From assembly GCA_030524635.1 (NCBI GenBank), contig JAUNGG010000010.1, positions 1-64,000 of the forward strand: a stretch of 64,000 nt of DNA, written 5' to 3'. Both the position numbers and the translations under genes were made by a program. Each line of letters starts with the position of its first letter. Within the stretch, counting starts at the first letter, position 1. Of the stretch, positions 1 to 8,651 are shown piece after piece. The notes beneath the pieces were generated by a model. The model did not search any database and was not told the origin of the DNA. It worked only from the letters and a program-made list of their open reading frames with translations. The DNA comes from Lachnospiraceae bacterium. Lineage in GTDB: Bacteria > Bacillota > Clostridia > Lachnospirales > Lachnospiraceae.

Positions 1-1536
1 GGCCCCTCCTTCTGCCGGCTCTAAGGTCTCATCGACCTCTCCTTCTGCCGGCTTCAAAGCGGAATCTGCCTCTCCTTCTGCTGGCTTAGAAACCTCATAC
101 TCTGGCTCTGCCTCAGTATTTTCTTCTGGCAGCTGCGGCTCCTTATCAGCGGCTCCTTCCGATGGCTTCAAAGCGGAAGCAGTGACTGCACCACCTGTCA
201 GCGTACCGGCTCCATGCTCCTTATCTGGCGTCCCCAGCCCGGCATCTGCCAGCACTGCCGCTGCATCATCTCCTGCCGGCATTTCGGATCCGGCAAGGAT
301 CGTTTCTGTTTCTAATGGTTCTTCTGGCTGCTTTAAATCATCCTCAGATGATTCAGGCGCATCCGGCACATTTGAATCGTTCTCATCGGCTGGGCTGCCG
401 TTTTCATCATTCGGCATGCTGTCTGATTTCTCTGGGCTGCCCGACTGGGCTTTGCCGTCCGGCTCGCCATGATCCTTGACTGCCCCGCTCTGACTGCCTT
501 GATCCTGCGGAGCTTTGTTCTGATCCTCAGGATCCTTCACGGTGTTCTCTTCCTTCTGATTAGCGTTACCTTTTTCTGCCTGATTCAGATTCTGGTGATC
601 TGCAGCCTTCCCATCTGCCAGCTGCCGCTGTTCTCTCCTGTCCGCGGAAGGCTCCCGGGACTTTACCGGCTCGGTTCGGATGATGGTCACCTTTGAGCTT
701 ACCAGGTAAGCATTCTCATCGATCTCCTGGGTCAGCTCTTCCATGGTCTGCCCCATCATTCTGGAGTAGGCATCCTGCTGGTCCTGATTCAATGCATCGT
801 TTTCATTAACCAGCTGTCCTACGAACTCCGCTTTCCCCACGGAAACCTGATAGGCTTCTGCCAGCTCCTCCAGTTCCTTTGTCACCTGGATCACCTGGTC
901 ATATACCACCGCCTGAACTTCCTTTTCGGAAAGTGTCTGTTCTACATTAGCTGCTACAGAAGCCTTCAGCTGCTGGGCTTTTTCTTCATTTTTCCCGGAT
1001 ACGGAGACCAGAACGGCATGCTTTGCTTCGCCCTTCTGGAGATATCCCTTTTCCACCAGAGAATCGACTACCTGATCTACCGCCTGATCTACCGTCTGGC
1101 CCTTGAGGCTGCTGATATTCACCAGTTCTGCCCCGTCCGCATTCAGCGCCTCTGCCTGGAGCACGCGTTCCTTCCGGTTTAAGGACAGCTTCAGGCTTGG
1201 ATTTACATCGATCTCCACCTGAGACGCCACCTGGAGATATTCATAATGATAGTACCCGCCGCCAACCGTCATCAGGCAGATGCAGGCCGCTGCTGCCATT
1301 CCAAGACCGTGAAGCCGGCGGTTCAGGTACAGAAGCTTTGACTTCTTCTGAGGAACCGTCCGATCCAAATCTGACTGCTTCCCAGCAACCGCCAAATCCA
1401 GCTTCGGCCGCTCCTGGGGAACGGTAAGATCCAGCTTGGACCACACATCAGGAGTTGCAGCCGCCAGAGCAGACTTAAGGTGCTGTTCGATCTCTTGCTG
1501 GGTAAACGCCCGGTTGATTCTGTTGTTTTGCTCCAC
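1..1536 (-). CDS. RsgI-like membrane anti-sigma factor (C-terminus cut by window edge)
   Basis: The reading frame is open from a GTG at 1536 to the window edge (512 codons) and has no stop, so the C-terminus is missing. The start is set by an AGGAG site that overlaps the stop of the sigma factor gene at 1542. Residues 1-75 are cytoplasmic, about 77-96 form one membrane segment, and IDVNPSLKLSLN (109-120) is the hallmark of RsgI-family extracytoplasmic domains. About residues 100-280 are predicted to be folded. From about residue 290 onward the chain is a Pro/Glu/Ser/Ala-rich, acidic, low-complexity tail. By family knowledge it should hold the cognate sigma factor at the membrane until a surface signal arrives. 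The tail may span or bind the cell wall (inference). No carbohydrate-binding domain is visible in the part present. Confidence 0.85.
   Translation of the reverse strand, partial: MEQNNRINRAFTQQEIEQHLKSALAAATPDVWSKLDLTVPQERPKLDLAVAGKQSDLDRTVPQKKSKLLYLNRRLHGLGMAAAACICLMTVGGGYYHYEYLQVASQVEIDVNPSLKLSLNRKERVLQAEALNADGAELVNISSLKGQTVDQAVDQVVDSLVEKGYLQKGEAKHAVLVSVSGKNEEKAQQLKASVAANVEQTLSEKEVQAVVYDQVIQVTKELEELAEAYQVSVGKAEFVGQLVNENDALNQDQQDAYSRMMGQTMEELTQEIDENAYLVSSKVTIIRTEPVKSREPSADRREQRQLADGKAADHQNLNQAEKGNANQKEENTVKDPEDQNKAPQDQGSQSGAVKDHGEPDGKAQSGSPEKSDSMPNDENGSPADENDSNVPDAPESSEDDLKQPEEPLETETILAGSEMPAGDDAAAVLADAGLGTPDKEHGAGTLTGGAVTASALKPSEGAADKEPQLPEENTEAEPEYEVSKPAEGEADSALKPAEGEVDETLEPAEGGA
8..86 (-). 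repeat. 33-bp period repeat in anti-sigma factor tail
   Basis: CCTTCTGCCGGCT occurs at 8-20 and 41-53 and, with one change, at 74-86, a period of 33 bp. On the coding strand this gives PAEG units 11 residues apart. A looser fourth copy (SALKPSEG) lies near 150-180. The array touches the window edge and may continue. Confidence 0.7.
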
Positions 1537-1541
1537 GTACC

Positions 1542-2120
1542 TCACTCCTCTCTTAGATATTGTTCCAGCTTTTTCATTGCACGGTTATATTTGGACAGAA
1601 CGGTAGCCAGGGGCATCCTCAGCAGCTCTGCGATCTCCCGGTGCTTTAAGCCGGAAGAATTTTTCAGCAGCACGATCTGGCGCTCTTCTTCCTTTAAGGT
1701 TTCCAGCGCCGCCTTCAGCACAAGCTTATCTGCCGCATTTTCGATCTGAGGGCAGAATTCCCCTGTCTCTAATCCATCGAAATCCTCCAGACCGAAATCG
1801 GACTGGTGCTTCTGTTCCCGAAACTTCATATAGCAGAGGTTTCTGGCTATGGTAAACATCCAGGCCAAAGGTTTTCCCTGTGAATGATAGCTGGCCGCCG
1901 ACGTCCATATCTTCATGTAGGTTTCCTGCATGACCTCTTCTGCATCCTGGGGATTCTTAAGAATCGATAAGATAAAACTGTATATGGTTCTGTCCGTGTT
2001 TTGATATAATTGCTTAAATGCCTCCTGATCTCCCTCTGCGATCCGCAGCATCAGATCTTCATCCACCGCCGGACCAGAATCCGGAGGCTCCGGCAAGCTC
2101 AAGGTTTCCAAGAATAACAT
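1542..2120 (-). CDS. ECF-type RNA polymerase sigma factor
   Basis: The 192-residue protein has the normal ECF size. Region 2 lies at about 25-95 (DAEEVMQETYMKIW followed by AWMFTIARNLC) and region 4 at about 130-185, with the helix-turn-helix HREIAELLRMPLATVLSKYN. It should direct RNA polymerase to a small regulon controlled by the adjacent anti-sigma factor, whose GTG start lies 6 bp beyond this stop, so the two are co-translated. The ATG is preceded by AGGAAAGGA about 11 nt upstream. The target promoters and the signal cannot be read from the window. Assignment to ECF is firm; the subgroup is not resolved. Confidence 0.9.
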   Translation of the reverse strand: MLFLETLSLPEPPDSGPAVDEDLMLRIAEGDQEAFKQLYQNTDRTIYSFILSILKNPQDAEEVMQETYMKIWTSAASYHSQGKPLAWMFTIARNLCYMKFREQKHQSDFGLEDFDGLETGEFCPQIENAADKLVLKAALETLKEEERQIVLLKNSSGLKHREIAELLRMPLATVLSKYNRAMKKLEQYLREE

Positions 2121-2230
2121 GCTATGGAATTCCTTTCCTACTTAGTTAATGCAGAACATTTTTAACTTATTGCATTTCCGTCAAAAAAAGTTGCAGCAAC
2201 ATGCTGTGGTAAAATTTCCCTTTCACAGGG

Positions 2231-3415
2231 TTACCGAACCGTTTCTGCACAGTAACTATTTTCCATGGTTATAATACATTGGCAGCGCCCGTCCCGCTCA
2301 CGGACTCTGCGGAGGATCTGTTCCTTTACCATCTGGTATTGGCTCCGCTGGTAATCTCTGGGCACCACCAGGTCAAAGATCAGGTTGATGCGTTCTCTTC
2401 CATTTACCATCCGAAGATCGTGAAATTCCAGCCGGGAGTCTACTTCCTCCAGCACCTCGCCAAGCATTTGCTTCAGCTCCAAAAACTGCTGATTTTTCGT
2501 TTCAACCGGATCCATGTGAATCACCAGCGACATGTGAAAGCGGTCATAAGCCTCCCGCTCGATCCGGTCGATGATTTCATGGGAGATCAGAACCCCTACA
2601 TCATTGGGAACCTCCGCATGGATAGATGCCATGCTTCTGGAAGGCCCATAATTATGTATGATCAAATCATGGGTTCCAACGATTCCGTCAAAGCTTTTTA
2701 CAAAGTTGCTGATCTCCGCATAAAGCTTGGGATCGATCGCCTCTCCGATCAGAGGCGCCAGGGTATCCTTTGCGATATTGACTCCTGCGATCATGACCAC
2801 TACAGAGACGATCAGGCCGATCAGCCCGTCAATGTTCCATCCCAGAATGCGAAATACCAGAATGGATACAATCGTTGCTGAGGTGGTGGCCACATCGCCT
2901 AAGGAATCGGCTGAGGTTGCCAGCATAACACTGGAATGAATCCGGCTGCCCAGCTTTTTATTGAACATGCACATCCACAGCTTTACGCACACAGACAGCA
3001 GCAGGATCACAATGGATATCATCCGGAAGGACATTTCTTCCGGATGAAGGATTTTTACAATGGAGCTTTTAAATAAGGAAAAACCAACCTGGATGACCAG
3101 AAAGGCCACTATAAACGCTGCAATGTATTCGATTCGTCCATGGCCAAAGGGATGATCCTCATCTGCCGGTTTGTCTGCCATTTTGACGCCAATAAAGCCG
3201 ATAATGGAGGATGCCGCATCTGACAGGTTATTAAAGGCATCCGCCATAACCGAAATACTGTTGATCAGCAGTCCGATCAGCAGCTTTGTGGTGAAGAGGA
3301 TCAGATTGCAGGTGATTCCCACAATACTGGAGAGTATTCCATACCGGGTCCGGACGGTCCCATCCTCCACCTTCTCATAATCAGGAACAAATTTTTTAAT
3401 TAAAAATTCTGTCAT
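2231..3415 (-). CDS. Cation diffusion facilitator (CDF) metal exporter
   Basis: The 394-residue protein has six predicted membrane helices and a cytoplasmic dimerisation domain (about 215-300), followed by a longer C-terminal tail ending near residue 394. The CDF signatures DHPFGHGRIEY (about 87-97) and SADSLGDVA are present. The membrane metal site in helix 2 reads N62-x3-D66 (NNLSD) in place of the His-x3-Asp usual in zinc exporters, and helix 5 carries D-x3-D. This resembles manganese- or iron-type CDFs (inference). The start at 3415 is chosen because AGGAGAATACT precedes that ATG; an upstream in-frame codon at 3460 lacks such a site. It lies downstream of truA on the same strand. Metal specificity is unproven. 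Confidence 0.88.
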   Translation of the reverse strand: MTEFLIKKFVPDYEKVEDGTVRTRYGILSSIVGITCNLILFTTKLLIGLLINSISVMADAFNNLSDAASSIIGFIGVKMADKPADEDHPFGHGRIEYIAAFIVAFLVIQVGFSLFKSSIVKILHPEEMSFRMISIVILLLSVCVKLWMCMFNKKLGSRIHSSVMLATSADSLGDVATTSATIVSILVFRILGWNIDGLIGLIVSVVVMIAGVNIAKDTLAPLIGEAIDPKLYAEISNFVKSFDGIVGTHDLIIHNYGPSRSMASIHAEVPNDVGVLISHEIIDRIEREAYDRFHMSLVIHMDPVETKNQQFLELKQMLGEVLEEVDSRLEFHDLRMVNGRERINLIFDLVVPRDYQRSQYQMVKEQILRRVRERDGRCQCIITMENSYCAETVR

Positions 3416-3488
3416 AGTATTCTCCTGTTGACCGCTCCGGCAGCCGTTCGATCCCTTCACGAATGCCGGTACTACTCAATTCTATTCC

Positions 3489-4255
3489 TTATAACGATAA
3501 ATCTGCTTCTGCATACTCAACATTTTTTAAAAAAAGTCCTTCCGGCGGAGCAGTAAAGCCGGCAGCTCCCCGATCCTTCGCTTCCAGTGCCTGCTTCACA
3601 GATTCCGGGCTGCGCCTGCCAAGGCCGGCCTCCACCAGCGTTCCGGTTAAGATCCGCACCATATACTGGAGAAAGCCGTCACCGGTATAGGTGATCACAA
3701 ATTTCCCCTCCGACTCCTGGATCGTAATGCGCTCCAGCGTCCGGACTGTGGATTTCTTCATTTTTTATTTCCGCAGAAGCTTTTAAAATCATGGGTGCCG
3801 ATCAGGCAGGCTGCCGCCTGCTCCATGGCCTGACAGTCCAGCGCAAAGGGAAATCCATACACATATTTTCTCTCAAATACATCCTTTTTACTCCTGGTAT
3901 CGATCTGATAGCAGTATGTTTTTCTCACTGCCGACAGCCGGGCATGGAACCGGTCCGGCACCTGCTTTACCTCCAGGATCCGGATATCCTCCGGCAGAAA
4001 CCGGTTGGCATACTCCAGAATCTCCTCCGTGGAACGGCTGCCCGGCAGGTGAACATTGGCTGCCTGGCCAAGGGCATGAACGCCTGCATCCGTCCTCCCG
4101 GAGCCCTGGACCTCCACCGGCATCCCGGCCAGCTGGCTGAATACCGATTCCAGCTTCCCCTGTATGGTCCGGTCTGTTGTTTTCTGCTTCTGCCATCCCT
4201 CATACCGGGTCCCATCATACTGCAGGCGCAGCAGATAATTTGTCATCTGAGCCAC
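3489..4255 (-). pseudogene. truA: tRNA pseudouridine synthase A, interrupted by a -1 frameshift
   Basis: TruA makes pseudouridine at positions 38-40 of tRNA anticodon arms. Codons from the GTG at 4255 give the N-terminal two thirds, including the catalytic Asp motif GSGRTDAGVHA, and end at a stop (3758) after CGNKK. The C-terminal third resumes in another frame at 3761 (MKKSTVRTLERI) and ends at 3489. The two parts join perfectly as NKK-MKKSTVR, a common TruA sequence in this family, if the A6 run at about 3760-3766 had one more A. The downstream part overlaps the stop as ATGA. It may be a homopolymer sequencing error, a true mutation, or slippage on the A-run. Each half keeps normal conservation, so decay is recent or only apparent. 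Confidence 0.85.
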
Positions 4256-4308
4256 AAAATCCCTTCCCTTCTGCCATAACTGCCGGCGTTATTGGTCACA
4301 GCCTTTAA

Positions 4309-4839
4309 TCAATAACGCCAGCCTCTCCTCCTTCGCCGCCTGCCGGCCCTCCAGCCCTTCTGCACCTTAAGGCCCAGACGATATAAAAGGATTCCAAAGC
4401 AGCTTCCTGCTATGTCCAGCCACACATCACTGATCTGGGCCGAACGTCCCGGCACAAACAGCTGTATGGTTTCATCCAGAAAGGGAACCGCAAATACAGA
4501 CAGCGCCAGCGGATAAAGGAAAGGAAGCCCCCGTTCCCGCTGACGGCGCATCCGGTTCCTGCCATTCCGGAAATTCCAGATCAAAAGCATTCCAAAGATA
4601 CTATACTCACAAAAATGGGCTGTTTTCCGCAGAATATGCTCGGTCAGCCACCTGCTGTCGATCCCCAGCCGTGTAAGCAGCTCGGTGATCAAAAGCAGCA
4701 CATGGCTGCTCTCCTCTGTAGAAAGAGTTGCTGGTGTCATGGAATGAAGGTCCATAAACAATACCCACCCAATCAGCAGCAGGAGCCGAATCTGTTCGGC
4801 TCCAAGACTTGTAATCGCTGCAATTATTTTCTTTCCCAT
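4309..4839 (-). CDS. VanZ-like family membrane protein
   Basis: The 176-residue protein has about four hydrophobic segments and the VanZ-like signature. RKTAHFCEYSIFGMLL is followed by FLDETIQLFVPGRSAQISDVWLDIAGSC; the His-Phe, Asp-Glu-x-x-Gln and Asp-Val-x-x-Asp residues are those conserved in the family. VanZ itself gives low-level teicoplanin resistance, but the biochemical role of these housekeeping relatives is not known. The C-terminus is an Arg-rich cytoplasmic tail. It starts 21 bp after the aminotransferase stop and precedes truA, so a shared transcript is likely. An inverted repeat (4285-4294 with 4310-4319) spans its stop codon and may separate it from truA. Confidence 0.82.
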   Translation of the reverse strand: MGKKIIAAITSLGAEQIRLLLLIGWVLFMDLHSMTPATLSTEESSHVLLLITELLTRLGIDSRWLTEHILRKTAHFCEYSIFGMLLIWNFRNGRNRMRRQRERGLPFLYPLALSVFAVPFLDETIQLFVPGRSAQISDVWLDIAGSCFGILLYRLGLKVQKGWRAGRRRRRRGWRY

Positions 4840-4860
4840 TGATAACAGGCTCCTGCCTTC

Positions 4861-6051
4861 TTATTTACAATTGTAAGGCTGCGCAGCTGGTATGATACCG
4901 CTTCGTTTCACAGCCTCCACCGCCTGGTTCAGCACATCCTCATCCTGCACCAGGGCCAGTCTTACATACCCTTCTCCCGATGGGCCGAAGGCGCTGCCCG
5001 GTGTTACGATCACCCCTGCCTTCTCCAGCAGATCCATAACAAAGCGCTCAGAGGAGGAGTAGGTGTCCGGGATTCTTGCCCACACAAACATGGTTGCCTC
5101 CGGCTTTTCCATGGTCCATCCGATGGAGGTAAAGCCATCGCACATGGCATCCCGCCGTCTTTCATAGGCCTTGCGGGTAGTCTCCACACAGGCCTGATCA
5201 CCGGTGATCGCTGCCACCGCTGCCTTCTGCACAGGCAGGAACATGCCGTAATCCATGTTGGATTTCAGCGTCTTTAAATGCGCCACCACCTCTGCATTGC
5301 CCACACAGAATCCAATCCTGGCTCCGGCCAGCCCGTAGGTCTTGGAAAGGGAATTAAACTCCACGCCTACTTCCTTCGCTCCAGGGAACTTAAGAAAGCT
5401 TCCGCATCTCTTTCCGTCAAATACCAGCTCGCTGTAAGCATTGTCATGGAGCACAATGATCTCATAGCGTTTCGCAAATGCGATCAGCTCCTCATAAAAG
5501 CTGTCCGGCGCCATAGCTGTGGTAGGATTGTTGGGGTAAGATACCACCATAAATTTGGCGCGGCGGGCTACCTCCTCCGGAATCTGGGAAAGCTGGATGA
5601 CATATCCATTTTCCTTTTTCTGGGGCATGTAATAAAGCTCTGCTCCGGCAAGCATGGGGCCATCCCCAAACACCGGATAACAGGGATCCGGGACCAGAAC
5701 CACATCCCCCTCATCCACGATGGAAAGGGCAATGTGAGCCAGTCCCTCCTGGGAGCCCAGCAGGGAGCAGATCTCCGTTTTGGGATCCAGCGAAACCTGG
5801 TACCGCCTCTGATACCACCCGGCCACTGCCTCCAGAAGCTCTGTCTGGTCCTGAATTGCATAAATATAATTTTTCTCATCCGCTGCTGCCTTGCACAGCG
5901 CCTCCCGGATATGCTCCGCCGGAGGGATATTGGGCGCGCCAATGCTTAAGTCGATCACCGGCTCTCCTGACTCCAGCTTTCTCTGCTTCATCTCCAACAG
6001 CTTTGAGAAGATTCCTTCTCCAAACCGATCCATTCTTTTTGCAAATTTCAT
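4861..6051 (-). CDS. Class I/II PLP-dependent aminotransferase (DapL/Aat-like)
   Basis: The 396-residue fold-type I aminotransferase carries SLSKTYGLAGARIGF, whose Lys binds pyridoxal phosphate, plus the SYPNNPT and HDNAYSELVFDG motifs of this superfamily. It moves amino groups between an amino acid and a 2-oxo acid in the cytoplasm; the substrate is not predictable here. LL-diaminopimelate aminotransferase-like or aspartate/alanine-type activity are the main options. The start at 6051 is chosen because AGGAGG lies 8 nt upstream and a good promoter (6130-6158) would begin transcription near 6123, after the more distal in-frame ATG at 6168. It heads a probable operon with the VanZ-like gene and truA. 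Confidence 0.88.
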   Translation of the reverse strand: MKFAKRMDRFGEGIFSKLLEMKQRKLESGEPVIDLSIGAPNIPPAEHIREALCKAAADEKNYIYAIQDQTELLEAVAGWYQRRYQVSLDPKTEICSLLGSQEGLAHIALSIVDEGDVVLVPDPCYPVFGDGPMLAGAELYYMPQKKENGYVIQLSQIPEEVARRAKFMVVSYPNNPTTAMAPDSFYEELIAFAKRYEIIVLHDNAYSELVFDGKRCGSFLKFPGAKEVGVEFNSLSKTYGLAGARIGFCVGNAEVVAHLKTLKSNMDYGMFLPVQKAAVAAITGDQACVETTRKAYERRRDAMCDGFTSIGWTMEKPEATMFVWARIPDTYSSSERFVMDLLEKAGVIVTPGSAFGPSGEGYVRLALVQDEDVLNQAVEAVKRSGIIPAAQPYNCK

Positions 6052-6129
6052 CCTTGGTTCCTCCTGAAAACCCGTTTCCAGATCAAATGATTTCATCTGT
6101 ATAATCTGGCTTTTTGGTTTATCTTTCCC

Positions 6130-6158
6130 ATTATAGTACAAACATCCTGAGAATACAA
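6130..6158 (-). promoter_or_regulatory. Probable sigma-A promoter of the aminotransferase operon
   Basis: On the minus strand TTGTAT and TATAAT are separated by exactly 17 bp. Transcription would start near 6123, giving a leader of about 70 nt before the ATG at 6051. The -35 is a weak match, the -10 perfect. Confidence 0.55.
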
Positions 6159-6183
6159 GGTAGTTCAATTTAAAACTGCACGT

Positions 6184-6232
6184 AAAAAGCCTGAGTGACT
6201 GCGGCTTTTGAAGCCGGCATTCTCACTCAGGC
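6184..6232 (-). terminator. Intrinsic terminator after mscL
   Basis: GCCTGAGTGA (6189-6198) pairs with TCACTCAGGC (6223-6232), with a smaller GC-rich hairpin inside. On the minus strand the stem is followed by TTTTT. It ends mscL transcription before the aminotransferase promoter. Confidence 0.85.
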
Positions 6233-6264
6233 AATTTACTTTTGCTATGTAATGGAACAGTTCC

Positions 6265-6747
6265 TTATTTCGTCTCTGCAAACACACTCTCATCTAAAAT
6301 AGAGGTACAATGTGGACAGCGAACGGCATCGATGGCAATCTTGCTCTTGCAGTATGGGCATTCCTTTTCCGTTGGCGCCGGTGCTGGAGCTGGCTCTTCC
6401 TTTTTGCCTCTGGTCCGCAGCAGATTGATCTCCTTTACAAAAAGAAATACAACAAATGCCATGATCAGGAAATTAATGATCTCTGTAATAAACAGACCAT
6501 AGGCAAAGACTGGCGCAGCAGCCTCCTGGGCCTCCTTCAGGGTTGCGTAGCTGACTCCGTTTAATGCGATGAACAGATTGCTGAAGTCCATCTTGCCCAT
6601 CACTAAGCCCAGCAGCGGCATGATCAGGTTATCTACCATGGATTTTACCAGACCATTGAATGCGCTGCCGATGATCATGCCGACTGCCAGATCGATCATG
6701 TTGCCTTTCAAGGCAAATTCTTCAAATTCCTTTAAAAATTTTTTCAT
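6265..6747 (-). CDS. mscL: Large-conductance mechanosensitive channel with C-terminal zinc ribbon
   Basis: The 160-residue protein begins with the MscL amphipathic N-helix and first pore helix ([19 protein letters not shown]), followed by a periplasmic loop and a second helix at about 83-106. It opens under membrane tension to release solutes during osmotic downshock. After the second helix a short Pro/Ala linker leads to a zinc ribbon with C130, C133, C144 and C147 (CPYC...CPHC). Classical MscL ends in a helical bundle of about 25 residues. The added ribbon is seen in some clostridial homologues, and its function is unknown to me. A single-gene transcript is implied by the terminator downstream. 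Confidence 0.93.
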   Translation of the reverse strand: MKKFLKEFEEFALKGNMIDLAVGMIIGSAFNGLVKSMVDNLIMPLLGLVMGKMDFSNLFIALNGVSYATLKEAQEAAAPVFAYGLFITEIINFLIMAFVVFLFVKEINLLRTRGKKEEPAPAPAPTEKECPYCKSKIAIDAVRCPHCTSILDESVFAETK

Positions 6748-6965
6748 ACCGACTCTCCTTTGTATTTTATTCCGTTTATAGTTTACACCATATCACCGGT
6801 TCTTGTAAATAGCGATTCATTATCTCGATTTGAACATACCCGAGATGTGGGGATTGTGAACAGCCGCTGTCCCTTGCTATTCTTTAATTATTATAGCTTG
6901 AGAAAAGGACGGATTTTGCGCTGTATCTTGCTATGCAGCCGAAGGGAGGGCAGCCATCTTTACTT

Positions 6966-7193
6966 ATGATATCTTATGAACCTTTTTTTGATACATTGAA
7001 GAAAAAACACATTACCACCTACTATCTGGTCAATCATTATGGATTCTCCAAGGGGACTCTGGACAGCCTGCGGCAGGGACGTAATATTAACATCAGCACC
7101 CTGGATTATCTCTGCCAGCTTCTGGAATGCAGGCCAGAAGATATCATCCGGTATACGCCGGAAAATTGCAAAACAACACCCGAGCAGGAGTGA
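6966..7193 (+). CDS. Small Cro/C1-type helix-turn-helix regulator
   Basis: This is a 75-residue protein made almost wholly of one XRE-type DNA-binding domain. TTYYLVNHYGFSKGTLDSLRQG forms helices 2-3, followed by INISTLDYLCQLLECRPEDIIRYTP, the usual last helices of this compact family. It resembles widespread stand-alone regulators in clostridia. The start at 6966 (MISYEPFF) matches the family N-terminus, but the GGGAGGG site lies about 17 nt upstream; an in-frame ATG at 6933 is possible. The gene is divergent from mscL and convergent with the flavoprotein gene. Its target is not known. Confidence 0.75.
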   Translation: MISYEPFFDTLKKKHITTYYLVNHYGFSKGTLDSLRQGRNINISTLDYLCQLLECRPEDIIRYTPENCKTTPEQE

Positions 7194-7281
7194 CAGTCTC
7201 TGGTTTCCTTGCCAGCAGAACGGAAAGCTCCATGATCGGGTGTTATTTTATCGATATCGTTTTCTATTTGCTTCTAGCGGT

Positions 7282-8454
7282 TTATGCCAGAAGCTCCTCT
7301 GCCAATGCCTCCAGCTGCTTTACTGTGTCTTCCTTCATTGCAGACTTGATGGTAACTGTCTTCTCACAGATCGTCAGATTCTTCATTCCTTCCAGAATTG
7401 CCTTCATGGTCTTAACAGCTAACGGTCCCCAGGACCCATTTTCTACCAGGGCAAGCTTCCGGTTCTGATATGCCTTGGACTTTAAATGATGTAAAAAGTC
7501 CTCCATAGGAGGGAATACACCGCCGTCATAGGTTGCAGCTGCCAGAACCATCTTATCATACTGGAATGCAGCACTTACTGCCTCTGACATATCGCATCGT
7601 GACAGATCAAACACGGCTACCTTTTTTGCTCCCTTAGCTTCCAGGATCTGAGCCAGCTTCCGGGCAGCCTTGGCGGTATTGCCGTGGATGGAAGCATATG
7701 CCACTGCCACGCCGTCTGTTTCCGGGCGATAGCTGCTCCAGGTATCGTACAGTCCAATGTAATATCCCAGATTCTCCTTCAGCACCGGGCCGTGGAGCGG
7801 GCAGATCATAGCAATGTCCAGAGCGGCAGCCTTCTTAAGAAGGGCCTGTACCTGCACTCCGTATTTTCCTACAATATTAATATAGTAGCGTCTTGCCTCC
7901 TGGGCCCAATCTTCATCTTCCTGACACAGTGCTCCGAAGGTTCCGAATCCGTCTGCGGAAAACAGCACCTTCTCGGACTGCTCATAGGTTACCATAACCT
8001 CTGGCCAGTGCACCATAGGAGCCATGAAAAACTGCAGCGTGTGGCTTCCCAGGTTTAAGGTGTCGCCTTCCTTGACCACTACCTTTCTGCCCTCCACATT
8101 CATGTCAAAAAACTGCCCCAGCATAGTAAAGGTTTTGGCATTGCCCACCAGCTTCATTTCCGGATACTTTTCTGCCAGAACCTGAATGCTTCCGGCATGA
8201 TCTGGCTCCATGTGGGAAATTACCAGGTACTCTGGTGCCTTTCCAGCCAGAACCTCCTCAACCTTCTTCAGCCAGCCGTCCACTGCACGGCTGTCTACGG
8301 TGTCCATCACGGTGATCTTATCGTCAAGGATCACATAAGAATTATAAGAAACTCCCTTTGGTACCCGGTACTGGCTCTCAAATAAATCAATTGTGGTATC
8401 ATCCATACCTACATAACGAATGGAACTGGTGATTGTTACATCGGACATTTTCAT
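7282..8454 (-). CDS. FprA-type diiron flavoprotein (A-type flavoprotein)
   Basis: The 390-residue protein has an N-terminal metallo-beta-lactamase-fold diiron domain (1-245) and a C-terminal flavodoxin domain (about 248-390) with FMN phosphate loop ASIHGNT. All diiron ligands are visible: H81, E83 and D85 in HMEPDH, then H149, D168 and H221. Enzymes of this family reduce oxygen to water or nitric oxide to nitrous oxide in the cytoplasm of anaerobes, taking electrons from rubredoxin or F420-type donors. No extra rubredoxin domain is fused, so the electron donor is encoded elsewhere. It is monocistronic, with a candidate promoter at 8580-8608. O2 or NO preference cannot be read from the sequence. 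Confidence 0.93.
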   Translation of the reverse strand: MKMSDVTITSSIRYVGMDDTTIDLFESQYRVPKGVSYNSYVILDDKITVMDTVDSRAVDGWLKKVEEVLAGKAPEYLVISHMEPDHAGSIQVLAEKYPEMKLVGNAKTFTMLGQFFDMNVEGRKVVVKEGDTLNLGSHTLQFFMAPMVHWPEVMVTYEQSEKVLFSADGFGTFGALCQEDEDWAQEARRYYINIVGKYGVQVQALLKKAAALDIAMICPLHGPVLKENLGYYIGLYDTWSSYRPETDGVAVAYASIHGNTAKAARKLAQILEAKGAKKVAVFDLSRCDMSEAVSAAFQYDKMVLAAATYDGGVFPPMEDFLHHLKSKAYQNRKLALVENGSWGPLAVKTMKAILEGMKNLTICEKTVTIKSAMKEDTVKQLEALAEELLA

Positions 8455-8579
8455 ATTCTCCTCTCATCATTATCTATTTTCTGTGAGCAGCTCACGTAGT
8501 CGCTTCACTGCAGATTTAGTATCGTCACGGCGTAAGGGTTCAGCGCTTTTTGGTCTGCCGAATCATTACATCATGGATT

Positions 8580-8608
8580 ACATTACACAGAAAGCGTAAT
8601 TTTGTCAA
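8580..8608 (-). promoter_or_regulatory. Candidate promoter of the flavoprotein gene
   Basis: A perfect TTGACA (8603-8608, minus strand) is followed after 17 bp by TAATGT (8580-8585), a weak -10. The leader would be about 120 nt. No Rex- or NsrR-like operator was recognised by eye. Confidence 0.5.
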
Positions 8609-8651
8609 GAGTATTTCCATTTTGCCAATTATCAAATTTTATCATTTGCCA

